Of a DNA stretch of 64,000 bases, positions 44,826-53,835 are shown in pieces; position 1 is the stretch's first letter, and each line of letters begins with the position of its first letter. Under the pieces are notes generated by a model that saw nothing but the letters and a program-made list of their open reading frames with translations, was not told where the DNA came from and did not search any database. The DNA lies in assembly GCF_014191375.1 (NCBI RefSeq), contig NZ_JACHWN010000001.1, forward strand, positions 310,001-374,000. The letters are read 5' to 3'. The translations under genes and the position numbers were made by a program. This stretch comes from Mesorhizobium sp. RMAD-H1 (GTDB taxonomy: Bacteria > Pseudomonadota > Alphaproteobacteria > Rhizobiales > Rhizobiaceae).

Positions 44826-45011
44826 CTATCTGGGCGGACAATCCGAATCAGCTTTGACGGCAATTCGAGCGCGAGCGCGGGCCACGTCGCCCAGCGCCGC
44901 CGCGATCAGCGCCGGGTCGCCGTCCTCCATCACGGCATCGAGATAGGCCGCAATGTCGTCCTCGGTCTTGAGATAGTCCGCCGTGTCATAGCGGCTGAAT
45001 TTGACTTCCAT
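44826..45011 (-). pseudogene. Truncated HigA-like addiction-module antitoxin
   Basis: The 61-residue frame starts MEVKFSRYDTADYLKTEDDI and continues AAYLDAVMEDGDPALIAAALGDVARAR, the amino-terminal half of the addiction-module antidote family. The expected helix-turn-helix after ALGDVARARG is replaced by RIAVKADSDCPPR and a stop. Only about 60 of 95 residues are conserved, so DNA binding is lost. It follows the truncated toxin by 5 bp. Confidence 0.75.
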
Positions 45012-45016
45012 CGTCG

Positions 45017-45217
45017 TCACTCCTTCCACTGCGCTGCAATGGTCTTGGCTAGGGCAATGTCCCGGTCCTGACTGCTCTTGTCGCCACCACAAAGCAGCAC
45101 CACCACTAAGGGGCCGCGCCGCATGAAATAGACGCGGTAGCCGGGGCCGTGATCGATCCTCATTTCCGACAAGCCTTCGCCTACCGGCTTCACGTCGCCG
45201 GGGTTGCCAAGGCTCAA
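45017..45217 (-). pseudogene. Truncated RelE/HigB-like toxin
   Basis: The 66-residue frame (TTG start) covers LGNPGDVKPVGEGLSEMRIDHGPGYRVYFMRRGPLVVVLLCGGDKSSQDRDI, the central and carboxy-terminal part of the addiction-module killer family. About 28 amino-terminal residues are missing. With the truncated antitoxin downstream, this is a decayed toxin-antitoxin pair. Confidence 0.75.
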
Positions 45218-45398
45218 TCACCACCGTTAGCAAGCAGCAAATCGTGCCAAATGGCCTCGTTCGGATCGCCTCTCGGCTCATTCATCTGGGCCTTCCCTCC
45301 TTTCCTAAAGCCCGGCAGAGGGTCCCAATGCCCCTCGAGCTAACTGGCGGCCTTGGTCGGAATTATGCAACACCCGTCGGACAAAAAATCCCTCACGC

Positions 45399-45424
45399 CA
45401 TGGATACACAAATGTGTATCCATG
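45399..45424. promoter_or_regulatory. Perfect 12-bp-arm palindrome, operator of the R-M operon
   Basis: CATGGATACACA and its exact complement TGTGTATCCATG are separated by AA. Directly after comes GATAAT (45426-45431), a likely -10 box, and ATG 45440 is only 9 bp further, so the message is probably leaderless. A repressor bound here would block the promoter. The ribbon-helix-helix gene next to it is the obvious candidate. Confidence 0.75.
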
Positions 45425-45439
45425 AGATAATGTCCCCCT

Positions 45440-45664
45440 ATGTCGAGCAAAGACGCTGGGCTTCGTATCCGTGTTGAAAGGGAACTGCGTGAGGCGTTCC
45501 AAGGGGCTTGCTTGGCCGAAAACCGACGCGCTTCGGATGTGCTGCGCGAGTTCATGCAGTCCTATGTAGGAAGGCACCAAGGGGGGCAGGGCGACCTGTT
45601 CGCGACCCCGATTCGGAAACAGAAAACTGGGGGGACCCTTGGCGACCACACCGCAGAAGAGTGA
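45440..45664 (+). CDS. Small ribbon-helix-helix-like regulator heading the R-M operon
   Basis: The 74-residue product (LRIRVERELREAFQGACLAENRRASDVLREFMQSYVGRH) has the strand-helix-helix pattern of ribbon-helix-helix repressors. It lies 15 bp after a perfect palindrome and overlaps the restriction endonuclease frame. Restriction-modification controllers are normally HTH C proteins, so an RHH protein here would be an unusual alternative. The start has no Shine-Dalgarno sequence, which fits a leaderless message. Confidence 0.65.
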   Translation: MSSKDAGLRIRVERELREAFQGACLAENRRASDVLREFMQSYVGRHQGGQGDLFATPIRKQKTGGTLGDHTAEE

Positions 45665-47030
45665 TCTACCATTTGGCAGCGAATTTTCCCCTTCACAGGT
45701 GGATTTGTCGCGCCTGCTCGAGCTCGCCCATGAACACGAAGGCAACCAGAGCGCCCTGCAAGAGGCCATCCGGGCCGAATATTTCTCGACGCACGGCGGC
45801 GGTAGTGACAAGAACCAGCGTACCCTTGCGATGAATTGCCGCCTTGGGATGCGCGCCTATGGGCTGATCGACGAGAACGCGAACCTGACGGAGTTTGGTC
45901 GGACGCTCTATGATATGCGGGCCGAACCGGCGCTTTACGACAAGCTGGCGGCGCACATCCTCCTGAACCTTCGCGGCATGGCGCTGGTGCGGTGTATCCA
46001 AGAGATGACGATTGCAGGCGAGCGCGTGACGCTTGACGCACTGCGCCACGCCCTTGAGGAACGTGGGACGCATTTCCCCAAGGGCGGCAAGCACCCGAGC
46101 ATGATGCGGCTTTGGTTAGCGAAAGCCGGGGTGTTCATCGGTGATAGCTGGCGCGTTGATGAAGCGAAACTGCGCAGCCTCACAGGCACCGACAGCGACG
46201 AGTTTGCGGCGCTGGCCCGGTTCACCGCCGAGCAGCGTGCTTTTTTGCTGGCGCTTGCCAACAGCGGCGTGACCGAGGCGCAGCCCGCCAACATCATCCG
46301 GGACTTGGCGACGGCCACCTATGGCGTGCGCTTCCCGGACAAAAATCTACCGCAGGCCGTGCTGAACGTGCTGCGTGACGCCGGCTATATTACCTTCGAG
46401 AAAACCACAGGTGGGCGCGGTGCAAAACCGATGTTGGTCACACCGACCGACAAGCTGCGCCGCGATATTGTGGAGCCGCTGCTTGAACAGCTCAAGGCAC
46501 AGATCGACCCCAAGCTGATTGACCTGCTCAACACGCCGCTGGCCGACATCCTCGCGGAGATCGACTCGACTGACCGTTACCGGGCGGGGCTGGCGTTGGA
46601 GGCCCTTGCCTTCAAGTTAATGCGCATTTTGGGGATGGACTATATCGCAACGCGGCTACGCAGCGTGCCGAGCACCGGCGGCGCGGAAATCGACCTGATC
46701 TTTCATTCGGCCCGGCTAGTTTATTCCCGCTGGCAAATTCAGTGCAAGAACACGGCGCGCGTAGCCCTCGATGACGTGGCGAAGGAAGTCGGGCTGACGC
46801 ATTTCCTGAAAAGCAACGTCATCGTGATTGTCAGCACCGGGGACATCGGCGGTGACGCCCGGCGCTACGCCAACAAGGTGATGCAGGATTCCAACCTGTG
46901 CATTGTGATGGTGGACCGCCCCGATCTTGAGGCCATCAAGACCAATCCCGCCGCCATCGTGGATGCCTTCAAACGCGAGGCCCACAACGCGATGACGTTG
47001 AAACAACTCGATATGGGGCAGCCCGCATGA
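45639..47030 (+). CDS. Restriction endonuclease (PD-(D/E)XK type)
   Basis: The 463-residue protein starts with TTG behind GGGGG; an ATG start is not available near the conserved part. Winged-helix-like segments occupy the first 300 residues. A nuclease domain near 340-420 has GGAEIDLIFHSARL and WQIQCKN, the D-x(n)-Q-x-K form of the Mrr-like PD-(D/E)XK fold. The stop overlaps the methyltransferase start (ATGA). It should cut unmodified DNA at the methyltransferase's site, which is unknown. Confidence 0.8.
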   Translation: MATTPQKSDLPFGSEFSPSQVDLSRLLELAHEHEGNQSALQEAIRAEYFSTHGGGSDKNQRTLAMNCRLGMRAYGLIDENANLTEFGRTLYDMRAEPALYDKLAAHILLNLRGMALVRCIQEMTIAGERVTLDALRHALEERGTHFPKGGKHPSMMRLWLAKAGVFIGDSWRVDEAKLRSLTGTDSDEFAALARFTAEQRAFLLALANSGVTEAQPANIIRDLATATYGVRFPDKNLPQAVLNVLRDAGYITFEKTTGGRGAKPMLVTPTDKLRRDIVEPLLEQLKAQIDPKLIDLLNTPLADILAEIDSTDRYRAGLALEALAFKLMRILGMDYIATRLRSVPSTGGAEIDLIFHSARLVYSRWQIQCKNTARVALDDVAKEVGLTHFLKSNVIVIVSTGDIGGDARRYANKVMQDSNLCIVMVDRPDLEAIKTNPAAIVDAFKREAHNAMTLKQLDMGQPA

Positions 47031-48154
47031 CCAAGAAACCAGAGACCAAGCCGAAGCTGTTCCACAAGACCAAGCATGGAAAGATTTACTTAGGCGATAG
47101 TGTCGACGTGCTCGAAGCTATGAAGCCGGGCAGCGTCGATCTCATTATGACCAGCCCACCCTTCGGCCTGGTACGCAAAAAGGAATACGGCAACGCCGAC
47201 GCACACGAATATCTGGACTGGTTCAGGCCGTTTGCTGGGCAGTTTCGGCGCGTGCTCAAAGAGCGCGGCAGTCTCGTTATCGATATCGGCGGGGCATGGG
47301 TGCCGGGTCAGCCGACGCGCAGCCTGTATCACTTCAAGTTGCTGCTGATGCTGTGCGAGGAATACGGCTTCCACCTTGCGCAAGAGTTTTATTGGTGGAA
47401 CCCATCAAAGCTCCCTTCCCCGGCTGAATGGGTCAATATCCGTCGTATCCGAGTCAAAGACGCTGTAAACACGGTTTGGTGGCTGTCGCTATCGCCGTGG
47501 CCGAGGGCGAGCAATCGGCGCGTGTTGCAACCCTACAGTCCGAGCATGAAAGAACTGTTGGAAAAGGGCTATCGCGCGAAGAAGCGTCCTTCCGGCCACG
47601 ACATCAGCGAAAACTTTGCTGTCAACAACGGCGCGGCGATTCCACCCAACCTAATCGCCATTCCGAATACGGAAAGCAACAGCTTTTACCTGCGCTATTG
47701 CCAGACCAAAGGCATCAAATCGCACCCGGCGCGCTTTCCTGCTGCGCTACCAGAATATTTCATTCGGATGCTTACTGATAAGGGCGATATGGTCTATGAC
47801 CCGTTCGGTGGCAGTTGCGTGACTGGCGAAGTGGCCGAGCGGCTCAAGCGCAAGTGGGTTTGCTCGGAACTGATGGAGGAATATTTGACCGGCGCGCTCG
47901 GTCGCTTTCAGCAAGAGGCCACCGCCGCCGAGCAACAGGCCAAGCTGGCGCGAGCCGAGGACGAGGATTCCAACTACTACCGACTGCCACATCCCGGCAT
48001 TCTGTGGAACGGCGAGCATGGCGACACCTTGCCAGAGGACGGCGGGGCGCGACGGCCAGAGGGGCGCAAGAAGGTCGTTACCATCGACGGGAGCCACCTT
48101 GAGACTGATGACGATGATAAGACGGAGGGGGAGGCGGCGCGCTCCGTTCGTTAG
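47027..48154 (+). CDS. Type II DNA methyltransferase (N4-cytosine/N6-adenine, beta class)
   Basis: The 375-residue protein has catalytic motif IV TSPPF at residues 42-46 near the start and the SAM motif I in DPFGGSCVTGEVAERL near 257-272, the order of beta-class methyltransferases. TSPPF favours N4-cytosine methylation. Target recognition lies between them. The last 70 residues are a charged extension (DDDDKTEGEAARSVR) without known role. It is co-translated with the endonuclease and protects the host site. Confidence 0.88.
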   Translation: MTKKPETKPKLFHKTKHGKIYLGDSVDVLEAMKPGSVDLIMTSPPFGLVRKKEYGNADAHEYLDWFRPFAGQFRRVLKERGSLVIDIGGAWVPGQPTRSLYHFKLLLMLCEEYGFHLAQEFYWWNPSKLPSPAEWVNIRRIRVKDAVNTVWWLSLSPWPRASNRRVLQPYSPSMKELLEKGYRAKKRPSGHDISENFAVNNGAAIPPNLIAIPNTESNSFYLRYCQTKGIKSHPARFPAALPEYFIRMLTDKGDMVYDPFGGSCVTGEVAERLKRKWVCSELMEEYLTGALGRFQQEATAAEQQAKLARAEDEDSNYYRLPHPGILWNGEHGDTLPEDGGARRPEGRKKVVTIDGSHLETDDDDKTEGEAARSVR

Positions 48155-48384
48155 AGCAGTCTACGGCCTCGTGTTGGGATGGCTCCAGAAACCACGAATC
48201 CTAGGCGAGGTTCCTGATCCACGAACGTCCTTTGGACTGTGCAATCCAAAGGCACGAGGAGTGGGACTTGATCGGCTGTCGAATAGGACAGTTGCAGTCT
48301 ATCCGTCGTGGTATTTTTCATGGCATCGTCAGAGCGTTCCTTTTTAAGTTATTGTGTTAAAAAGAGTTTTTATAGCGATTGACA
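48155..48384. other. Right end of the guaA island
   Basis: About 230 bp without a gene. CCTTTGGA and TCCAAAGG (48229-48236, 48245-48252) form an 8-bp hairpin without a T tract. Arm sites for the integrase are expected here, but ATACCATG was not found. Confidence 0.4.
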
Positions 48385-48400
48385 ATCGAGTGGGAATGAT
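48385..48400 (+). repeat. attR core
   Basis: ATCGAGTGGGAATGAT, identical to the end of guaA at 36401-36416, marks the right boundary of the island. Confidence 0.9.
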
Positions 48401-49198
48401 GTGAGGCCCATCCGAACGCCGCCGATTTCACGCTAGAGTTCGAGCGCGAGCCTCCGAAAGCCATGTGGCGGTACTTTTCGGAGGAGACACGGCAGTGCCG
48501 GCGGACGCTGCGATTAAGTAAGACCTTGAGACGTTGCGTCCGCAGATTGTCCCGATCGAGGTTTACGGGTATGGAGCCGATGAACGGCGCCTGACGCGCT
48601 CCCTGATTTGTCCCCGCGGGGATCGTGGAAAATTCCAGTTCCAAATAGCCTAATTTAACGGAAGCGCGTCCCCGCCATCACAGCGCTGCATTTCATGACA
48701 GGTTGACGTCGGGAGTGTGGAAAACCGCGACTTCGCGGAAGATTTCCGCATCGGGCAGTCATAGAGAAATATCAGAAAACATAGTCGGTACTCAAAAATA
48801 TCAAGTTGGGTAATTTTCGCTGACCCTCCGTATTTCTCTGTAGATCGAGCCGTTTTTCTTTGGGTTGGCCTCCCTCATACACAAGGATTAATGGCGGTTT
48901 TGCCCCAATCAATAAATAAAACCGGGGGTGCGCCTTGTTTGGAGCAAGATTGGAGTGTATGTGTCGGATACGTTGATGTGGCCGATCTGGCTTCGCGGTG
49001 TCAGAGACTTCGACCCGCCATTCACCACCGAATTCTCGATAGTAGTAGGTATGGCGTCAATCTAGCGCTCATGCCGCCTGTTCGATCTTGGGATGACCCC
49101 CGGCGCTGACCACGGATGTACTGGCAGCCTGGGGGTTCGTTCCGGCTCGGATGGGACAAATGCAGGAGGGCGTATCCCCGTGCTCTTGTGGAGACACC
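48401..49198. other. Intergenic region, former 3' flank of guaA
   Basis: About 800 bp. No gene is convincing. A 72-codon frame at 48891-49109 lacks a ribosome site. Plus-strand frame fragments near 48430-48660 (for example RPQIVPIEVYGYGADERRL, interrupted upstream by a stop) may be a decayed gene I do not recognise. Confidence 0.4.
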
Positions 49199-49462
49199 AT
49201 GACAATACGCACCACGCAGACCGTCGCACGGTTTTCTTCCCCCTTCCTGCTACCTAGCTTCGATGCCCCGCAGCCTGCCGGTGACTATCGCGTCGACCAG
49301 GACGAGGAACTAATCGAGGTTTTCTCCCGTCTTGCGTGGCGACGTGTCAGCGCCTTTATCCACCTGCCGGCCATCGGCATGAATCCTCAAACATATCAGA
49401 TGGTGCCGATCGACCCTGCCGAACTCGAAGCCGCACTTGAAAAGGACCACCAGCAGTCATGA
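49199..49462 (+). CDS. Conserved-type hypothetical protein, 87 residues
   Basis: The product starts MTIRTTQTVARFSSPFLLPS and contains LPSFDAPQPAGDYRVDQDEELIE and AFIHLPAIGMNPQTYQMVPIDPAELEAAL. The start at 49199 follows TGGAGACACC. It overlaps the next small gene by four bases. Its family is often seen in rhizobia with the same small neighbours but has no known function; I base this on memory of the pattern only. Confidence 0.7.
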   Translation: MTIRTTQTVARFSSPFLLPSFDAPQPAGDYRVDQDEELIEVFSRLAWRRVSAFIHLPAIGMNPQTYQMVPIDPAELEAALEKDHQQS

Positions 49463-49761
49463 CTTCTACAAGCTCTATCCGACGCAACACCCGTCCAATC
49501 CGGCGGGAGGCCCCGACGCACCTCTTCACCGTCGGGCAAGCCGTCCGGCTGAAGGGCGGGTTTGGAAGACCGGCCCTGCCCGCGGATATTTATCACATCA
49601 CCGCCACGCTCCCCCCAATGGGAGGTTCGCCTCAATACCGCATCCGCAACGACGACGAACGTCATGAACGGGTGACCACACAGGACAGTCTTGAGCCGGT
49701 CGGCATGTCGCAATCCGGTGGCGGCGCAACTCTCATCGAAAGGACGTTCGGCCATGGCTAA
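49459..49761 (+). CDS. Hypothetical protein, 100 residues
   Basis: The product (RREAPTHLFTVGQAVRLKGGF, then PADIYHITATLPPMGGSPQYRIRNDDERHERVTTQDSLEP) has a small beta-barrel-like SH3 pattern: turns rich in Gly and hydrophobic strands ending in a Glu-Pro. It is translationally coupled to the gene before (ATGA) and overlaps the one after it. Function unknown. Confidence 0.65.
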   Translation: MTSTSSIRRNTRPIRREAPTHLFTVGQAVRLKGGFGRPALPADIYHITATLPPMGGSPQYRIRNDDERHERVTTQDSLEPVGMSQSGGGATLIERTFGHG

Positions 49762-49897
49762 GGGACAGAAACGAAGCAATCGTGAGGTCAGAAAGCCGAA
49801 GCAGGAGAAGGCTCCGCCCAAGCCTGAGAGCACTTTTGGCAACCAGACCAAGCTCGCCACCAACGCCAATGCCTCGCGCGGCAAGGGCAAGATTTGA
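49754..49897 (+). CDS. Small basic protein, 47 residues
   Basis: The product begins MAKGQKRSNREVRKPKQEKA and is very basic, without hydrophobic core, ending ASRGKGKI. A GAAAGGA box lies about 10 bp upstream and the start lies within the end of the gene before. Small proteins of this type are common next to such genes in rhizobia. The charge suggests nucleic-acid binding, without further evidence. Confidence 0.65.
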   Translation: MAKGQKRSNREVRKPKQEKAPPKPESTFGNQTKLATNANASRGKGKI

Positions 49898-49932
49898 GTC
49901 AGTGGCGCTTCTGCTGATCAAAAGGGACGGTG

Positions 49933-50175
49933 ATGCGGATCGTAATCGAATTCTACCGCACCCGGGAAAAAGACGACGCGCATGCCGTCATCGGCCGCGA
50001 GACCGCGGAAGCCGCCGACCTCGATGACGCAATAGACATTGCGCGATGGCTTTCGCAGACCCTCGGCATGCCGCAACGACCGGACGCAATGACGATCACT
50101 GACGCGATCGGCACGGTGTTTTATGCCGAGGATCTCGACACCGAAGTGTCCAATGAAGAAAGACGACGACCATGA
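49933..50175 (+). CDS. Small hypothetical protein, 80 residues
   Basis: The product (MRIVIEFYRTREKDDAHAVIGRETAEAADLDDAIDIARWL) is a small alpha/beta protein with Asp-rich helices. GGGACGGTG precedes; GTG 49930 directly before ATG 49933 is an alternative start. It is 35 bp after the basic protein gene on the same strand. Function unknown. Confidence 0.6.
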   Translation: MRIVIEFYRTREKDDAHAVIGRETAEAADLDDAIDIARWLSQTLGMPQRPDAMTITDAIGTVFYAEDLDTEVSNEERRRP

Positions 50176-50399
50176 ACGCCACCGACAACGATGCCGAGCG
50201 GATCGCTCCTGGACTGACTACCATGTCTTCACCGGCCCGCTTGTGTCGGCAGCAATGAGATAATCGGCCTCAGCCGGTCGAATCCGACCCGTGGCATGTT
50301 ATCTCTCGACCGCAGCAATCACGGATCCCAACATCGACGAGGTCTTCTGCCTCGTACCCCGATTGAATGATTAGCTAATTGGTAGGAAGGATCGCCGTC

Positions 50400-50663
50400 A
50401 TGACACTGGAGTTTCCGAACCGGAGCCGCAGCTTCGACGAAGCCCGCAACGCCGTCCGCTTCATCGGCCATGACGGCATGTTCGAGGTGCCGTTCTTCAT
50501 TGAGGTGGCAGCATTGGCACGGTCGGGCAGCAGGAAGCTGTCCGAAACTGATTTCCTCACGGCTTTCGATGCAGCGCGCGGTTCCATTTACGAAGTCGCA
50601 CGCGAAGCCTATTCTCATGAACGCCGCACGTCCTACACCTTGACTGCTGCCGATTTCCGATAG
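50400..50663 (+). CDS. DUF1488 protein
   Basis: The 87-residue product (MTLEFPNRSRSFDEARNAVRFIGHDGMFEVPFFIEVAALA, then FLTAFDAARGSIYEVAREAYSHERRTSYTLTAADF) matches the DUF1488 pattern: a beta hairpin with R-F-x-G-H-D and a helical end. AGGAAGG precedes. The family is widespread in proteobacteria and uncharacterised. Confidence 0.8.
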   Translation: MTLEFPNRSRSFDEARNAVRFIGHDGMFEVPFFIEVAALARSGSRKLSETDFLTAFDAARGSIYEVAREAYSHERRTSYTLTAADFR

Positions 50664-50995
50664 AGGCCCTTATTCCGGATGCCGATCCGCTACGGCTGCG
50701 CTGACCTGTGAGCAGCCAACCGCTGGTGTGCCTGTTGTCGGTGCGCGCGGATCGCGCCGGGGAGAGCCAGCTCGCGGAAACCGTATTCACTGCTCCGGAC
50801 CTTTCGCCTCAACTTGTCGCGATCTCTTTGGCAACCGGTATGCCGGTTCGTTGTGCCCTTGGTGACCCTCACCATGTAGGGGGCCGCCATTGGGCCGTTG
50901 AGTGGCAGTGATATTGGCCCAAGCCAGACGCTGATCCAATGGCAGGGCTTCCATCCATGAGATGGACGGCCACTCATATGGCGCCTGGCGCGGCG
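50664..50995. other. Intergenic region
   Basis: About 330 bp between converging genes. I see no gene, terminator hairpin or repeat in it. Confidence 0.4.
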
Positions 50996-51439
50996 CTATT
51001 GCGCGCCGGCACCTTCCAGATAGGTGATGATTGCCGCGCGCTGGGCGGCGTTGGGAACGCCGACGGTCATCTGGGTGCCGGGCACCATCTGGCGCGGAGC
51101 CGTGAGGAAGGTGTCGAGCGACTGGCTGTCCCAGACGATGTTCGATTCCCGCAATGCGGCCGAATAGCGGGCGCCCTCGATGCTGCCGGCCTTGCGGCCC
51201 ATGATGCCCGACAGATGCGGACCCGCCCTGTTCTGGCCGGGCTCCAGGCTGTGGCAGGTTCCGCAGCGCTGCCGGAACAGCCGCTCGCCGTCGGCCTGTT
51301 GCGCGGAAGCGGCGGCTGGCAACAGCAGGCCGGCGGTGGCCAAAAGCGTAGCCAGGGTCGCACGCGCTCGCGTGACGGATGCCGCCAGGGATGCGGCGGA
51401 ATGAACGGGGTTGCGTGTCACGGCTTGGGAATGGTTCAT
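50996..51439 (-). CDS. Periplasmic class I cytochrome c (c2-like)
   Basis: The 147-residue protein starts at 51439 behind AGAGG. A signal peptide (ATLATLLATAGLLLPAAASAQQ) is followed by the haem motif CGTCH, PHLSGIMGRKAGSIEG, and the axial methionine in MVPGTQMTVGVP. This is the layout of cytochrome c2/c550 electron carriers. It may receive electrons from the molybdenum hydroxylase or Sox proteins encoded 3 kb away; that partnership is inferred from proximity. Confidence 0.88.
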   Translation of the reverse strand: MNHSQAVTRNPVHSAASLAASVTRARATLATLLATAGLLLPAAASAQQADGERLFRQRCGTCHSLEPGQNRAGPHLSGIMGRKAGSIEGARYSAALRESNIVWDSQSLDTFLTAPRQMVPGTQMTVGVPNAAQRAAIITYLEGAGAQ

Positions 51440-51637
51440 GGGATGACCTCTGCGAAAGGTGGAGGGGAGGGGGTTTGCTGCAGGCCGGAAGCCCTCCGGC
51501 AGGGCCAGCCGCTCACCAGCGGGAGCGGCGGCCGGGTTAGGGACAGAAAAAGCGCGGAGAGGATGCGGGTGTCGACTTGTCCTTCGTTGCATCGATATTG
51601 ATCGAGCCGTGGAGCGGCCGCACGGAACGGGTTTCGG

Positions 51638-53119
51638 TCAAACCGGCAGGGATTGCAGCCCGGCCGGAGGGTTCGTTTCGGGCACAGGTGCCGCGGCAAG
51701 CTGCTTGGCCATGTCGATCAGCGGCAGCCTGATAATCGCGCGAAGGCCTTTGCTCCGGTTCTCCAGCACGATGTCGCCGCCATGGTGGCGGGCGATGGCC
51801 CTGGCGATTGACAGGCCGAGCCCGACGCCGCCGGTCTCCCGGTTGCGCGACCGCTCCAGGCGGAAGAAGGGGGCGAACACCTGTTCCATATTGCCTGGCG
51901 GAATGCCCGGACCGGCATCCTCGATGATGATGTCCATGCTGTCGGCCCGCCTGACCAGGCTCACCTTCGCCTGCTCGCCGTAGCGGACGGCGTTTTCGAC
52001 GAGATTGCGGATCGCCCGGCGCAGGGAGTCCGGGCGGCAGCGATACAGCACCTTGGGCCCGTCGCTGACGGTGACGTTTTGGCCCAGCTCCGCAAGATCG
52101 TCGCAGAGGCTGCCGACCAGAGCCGAAAGATCGACGGTCCGCGTCTCCTCCACCGCCGCGTCCTCGCGCGCGAAGGCGAGCGCCGCTTCCGTCATCGTCT
52201 GGATCTCCTCGATGGTCTTCAGCATCTTTTCCTGGAGCTCCTGATCCTGGACGAATTCCGCGCGCAGCCGGAGCGAGGTCAGCGGCGTGCGCAAGTCGTG
52301 GCTGATCGCTGCCAGCATGCGCGTGCGGTCCTCGACGAAGCGCTGCAGGCGCTCCTGCATGCGATTGAACGCCTCGGCGGTCAGGCGGATGTCGTCAGGC
52401 CCCGATTCCGGCAGCCGCGGCACGGCCTCGCCGCGGCCGAACAGTTCGGCGGCATTGGCGAGCCGTCGCAGCGGACGCGCGATTGCCCGTGCCCCGAAGA
52501 TCGCTATGGCGGACAGGATGAGCGCGGTGAGCGCGAGCGATATTGCCGATTGCGTCTTCCAGAAGGTGTTCGGCATCGCCTTGGCGTAGGCGGCATTCAG
52601 CCAGGTGCCGTCATCGAGGCGGACGGAAAGGCCCATGCCGTTCGGAGCGGCGTCCATATAAAGGAACTTGGCCGGCCGCGAAAAGGGCCTGCCATTGCCT
52701 GACAGATTCACCATGCGCGGCGGCACTGTGGGATCGGCGCCGTCCACTGCGGTCGAGCCCTGTCCGTTCAGGTAGGCGGCATATTTGCCGGCAATCCCCG
52801 GCAGTGGCTTGGCGAGCTGCGTCAACGCCTCCTGCTGCCAGGCAAGGGGGTTGCTCGGTCCGTCGTTCGAGGTCCAGAAGCGCGTATAGGCCGTGCCGCT
52901 GACGTTGAGGATGTCGGGCCGAAGCGAGGGCGGCGTCGTGTCCAGCAGAAGCGCAAGCGAGGAGGTGCGGCTGACGAACTCGCCCTTGGCCGCCGCATGC
53001 AGGGCTTGTCCGCGCTCGTCCCACGAGATCAGAAAGGTGATCGCCTGCGACAGGGCAAGCGCAAGCAGCACCAGCATGAGGAAGCGGGCTGCCAGACTGC
53101 GTCTCCACAACAGCGTCAT
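51638..53119 (-). CDS. Sensor histidine kinase of the redox locus
   Basis: The 493-residue protein starts at 53119, coupled by ATGA to the response regulator gene. It has one transmembrane helix near the start (FLMLVLLALALSQAITFLI), a periplasmic sensor of about 130 residues, a second helix, HAMP (RPLRRLANAAELFGRGEAVPRLPESGPDD), the H-box SHDLRTPLTSLR and ATPase motifs NLVENAVRYG, DAGPGIPPG and GVGLGLSIAR. Sensor ligand unknown. With its regulator it probably controls the divergent molybdenum hydroxylase-Sox operon. Confidence 0.92.
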   Translation of the reverse strand: MTLLWRRSLAARFLMLVLLALALSQAITFLISWDERGQALHAAAKGEFVSRTSSLALLLDTTPPSLRPDILNVSGTAYTRFWTSNDGPSNPLAWQQEALTQLAKPLPGIAGKYAAYLNGQGSTAVDGADPTVPPRMVNLSGNGRPFSRPAKFLYMDAAPNGMGLSVRLDDGTWLNAAYAKAMPNTFWKTQSAISLALTALILSAIAIFGARAIARPLRRLANAAELFGRGEAVPRLPESGPDDIRLTAEAFNRMQERLQRFVEDRTRMLAAISHDLRTPLTSLRLRAEFVQDQELQEKMLKTIEEIQTMTEAALAFAREDAAVEETRTVDLSALVGSLCDDLAELGQNVTVSDGPKVLYRCRPDSLRRAIRNLVENAVRYGEQAKVSLVRRADSMDIIIEDAGPGIPPGNMEQVFAPFFRLERSRNRETGGVGLGLSIARAIARHHGGDIVLENRSKGLRAIIRLPLIDMAKQLAAAPVPETNPPAGLQSLPV

Positions 53120-53835
53120 GCCTGGGTCACCTCGGCGGTGAAGCAGTAGCCGCCGCCCCAATGCGTCTTGATCAGCATCGGTCTTTTCGGATCCGCTTCG
53201 ATCTTCTTGCGCAGCCGGCTCACCTGGTTGTCGACGGCCCGGTCGAACCCGTCGGCGGTGCGCCCGACCGTGAGGTCGAGCAGCTGATCGCGGCTCAGCA
53301 CGATGCCGACATGCTCGATGAAGGCGGTGAGAAGACGGAATTCAGCCGTGCTGAGCGCGACCGCCACGCCATCGAGCCCGACCAGCTCGCGGCGGCCGAC
53401 ATTCAGCGTCCAGCGGTCGAACCGAAGGGCGCTCGACTTCAGACGGCCGCGCTGTGGCGGCAGGCTGTGGACGCGCCTGAGCACGGCCTTGATCCGCGCC
53501 AGCAGCTCCCGCGGGTTGAACGGCTTGGTCAGGTAGTCGTCGGCCCCGATCTCGATGCCCACGATCCGGTCGATCTCCTCGGCCATGGCGGTAAGGAAGA
53601 TGATCGGAATGTCGACCGTCCCGCGCACGTGCCGGCAGGCGGCAAGGCCGTCCTCGCCAGGCATCATGATGTCGAGGACGATGAGATCGGGCAAGCTGCG
53701 GTCGAGCAGCCGCTTGAGCGCTGCCGTGCTGTCGGCGACGCTAACGCGATAACCCTGTTGGGTGAGGTATTTTCCCACGAGATCGCGGATGTCCCTGTGG
53801 TCGTCCACGACCGCTATGTGCTGCGTCGCTTCCAT
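53116..53835 (-). CDS. OmpR-family response regulator
   Basis: The 239-residue product starts at 53835 (GGAG upstream). The receiver domain has VDDHRD, the phospho-acceptor in LIVLDIMMPGEDG and the conserved Lys in YLTKPFNPREL. The winged-helix effector ends with VDNQVSRLRKKIEADPKRPMLIKTHWGGGYCF. Genes on its other side, starting at 54159, are divergent, so it is well placed to bind the 323-bp region between. Confidence 0.93.
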   Translation of the reverse strand: MEATQHIAVVDDHRDIRDLVGKYLTQQGYRVSVADSTAALKRLLDRSLPDLIVLDIMMPGEDGLAACRHVRGTVDIPIIFLTAMAEEIDRIVGIEIGADDYLTKPFNPRELLARIKAVLRRVHSLPPQRGRLKSSALRFDRWTLNVGRRELVGLDGVAVALSTAEFRLLTAFIEHVGIVLSRDQLLDLTVGRTADGFDRAVDNQVSRLRKKIEADPKRPMLIKTHWGGGYCFTAEVTQA

